Source of the DNA: Rodentolepis nana
Lineage: Eukaryota > Platyhelminthes > Cestoda > Cyclophyllidea > Hymenolepididae
Assembly: GCA_900617975.1 (NCBI GenBank)
Contig: UZAE01012664.1
Span: 1 to 17,732, forward strand
Direction: 5' to 3'
DNA length: 17,732 nt
Both the position numbers and the translations under genes were made by a program. The notes below the pieces were generated by a model. That model did no database searches, was not told the DNA's origin, and worked only from the letters and a program-made list of their open reading frames with translations. Shown piece by piece: positions 17,436 to 17,732 of the stretch. Position 1 is the stretch's first letter; each line of letters begins with the position of its first letter.

Positions 17436-17732
17436 TATTTCAAATGGCAGGCGTTATGATAGGTATCATTAGCCCTTTAGTTGACTTCGGGCTTCATAGA
17501 AAGGAATATGAACATCAAAGTGGCAAAGAGTCGAGAGGGGGACAGAACAATGATTCACAAATGTAAAAGAGATAGACAGACAGACACAAAGGTAGAGAAA
17601 AGGTAAGGTAAGATGAGCACTGTGGAATTATTCGAATATGAAATGCAGTGGGGTCATGGTAGTTTGAAGTCAGAAGTCAACTGCCGGTTAATAGACTTTT
17701 TTTGCCGTATGAGTATACGTTGCCCAGGGTGC
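17436..17732 (-). repeat. SINE-like retroposon, minus-strand copy running off the window
   Basis: Read on the minus strand, this copy comes in from beyond the right edge. Starting from GCACCCTGGGCAACGTATAC it has the whole body, the pyrimidine-rich middle and the 3' domain TATGAAGCCCGAAGTCAACT...GGCTAATGATACCTATCATAACG...TGCCATTTGAAATAA. The tail abuts the gypsy gag fragment. Roughly 35 bp of head lie outside the window. The hairpin at 17456-17469 is a perfect 6-bp stem. Its target-site duplication cannot be checked because the other side is not visible. Confidence 0.85.

Overview
The window reads as repeat-rich, AT-rich, non-coding DNA from an animal genome, most likely an invertebrate. I infer this from a LINE-type element with an RNase H domain, a Ty3/gypsy-type pol relic and a dispersed short repeat with retroposon hallmarks. 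I cannot name the species; the LINE and gypsy protein types occur in arthropods and other protostomes. There is no bacterial-style gene organisation, and I see no intact host protein gene, rRNA, tRNA or CRISPR array.

Layout. One ~320-bp SINE-like family dominates. Full or nearly full copies lie at 28-348, 2907-3230, 4159-4472 and 8462-8822. A copy lacking its 3' end is at 13229-13490, an internal fragment at about 14516-14646, an isolated 21-bp head at 14905-14925, and a minus-strand copy runs off the right edge (about 17436-17732). Four copies have recognisable target-site duplications: 14/14 bases for the 4159 copy, 11/12 for the 2907 copy, a shorter match at 28, and a low-complexity one at 8462. 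All full copies end in an (A/T)AAATAA-type tail. This points to LINE-driven target-primed retroposition.

Between 10432 and about 11695, on the minus strand, is the 5'-truncated, frameshifted 3' end of a LINE: a post-RT segment, an RNase H domain, and a C-terminal Cys/His cluster. Its short 3' UTR is homologous to the last ~75 bp of the SINE, including a small hairpin. The window therefore appears to contain both a SINE and a relic of the LINE family that probably mobilised it.

The right end (14926-17435, minus strand) is a decayed Ty3/gypsy pol, in order gag end, protease, reverse transcriptase, RNase H, integrase. It has several stops and frameshifts and no LTRs. SINE sequence abuts both ends.

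The remaining stretches (349-2906, 3243-4144, 4487-8441, 8851-10431, 11696-13228, 13491-14515, 14647-14904) hold no gene I recognise. They contain a weak gag-like remnant at 432-960, one candidate exon at 4634-4703, and several inverted or simple repeats.
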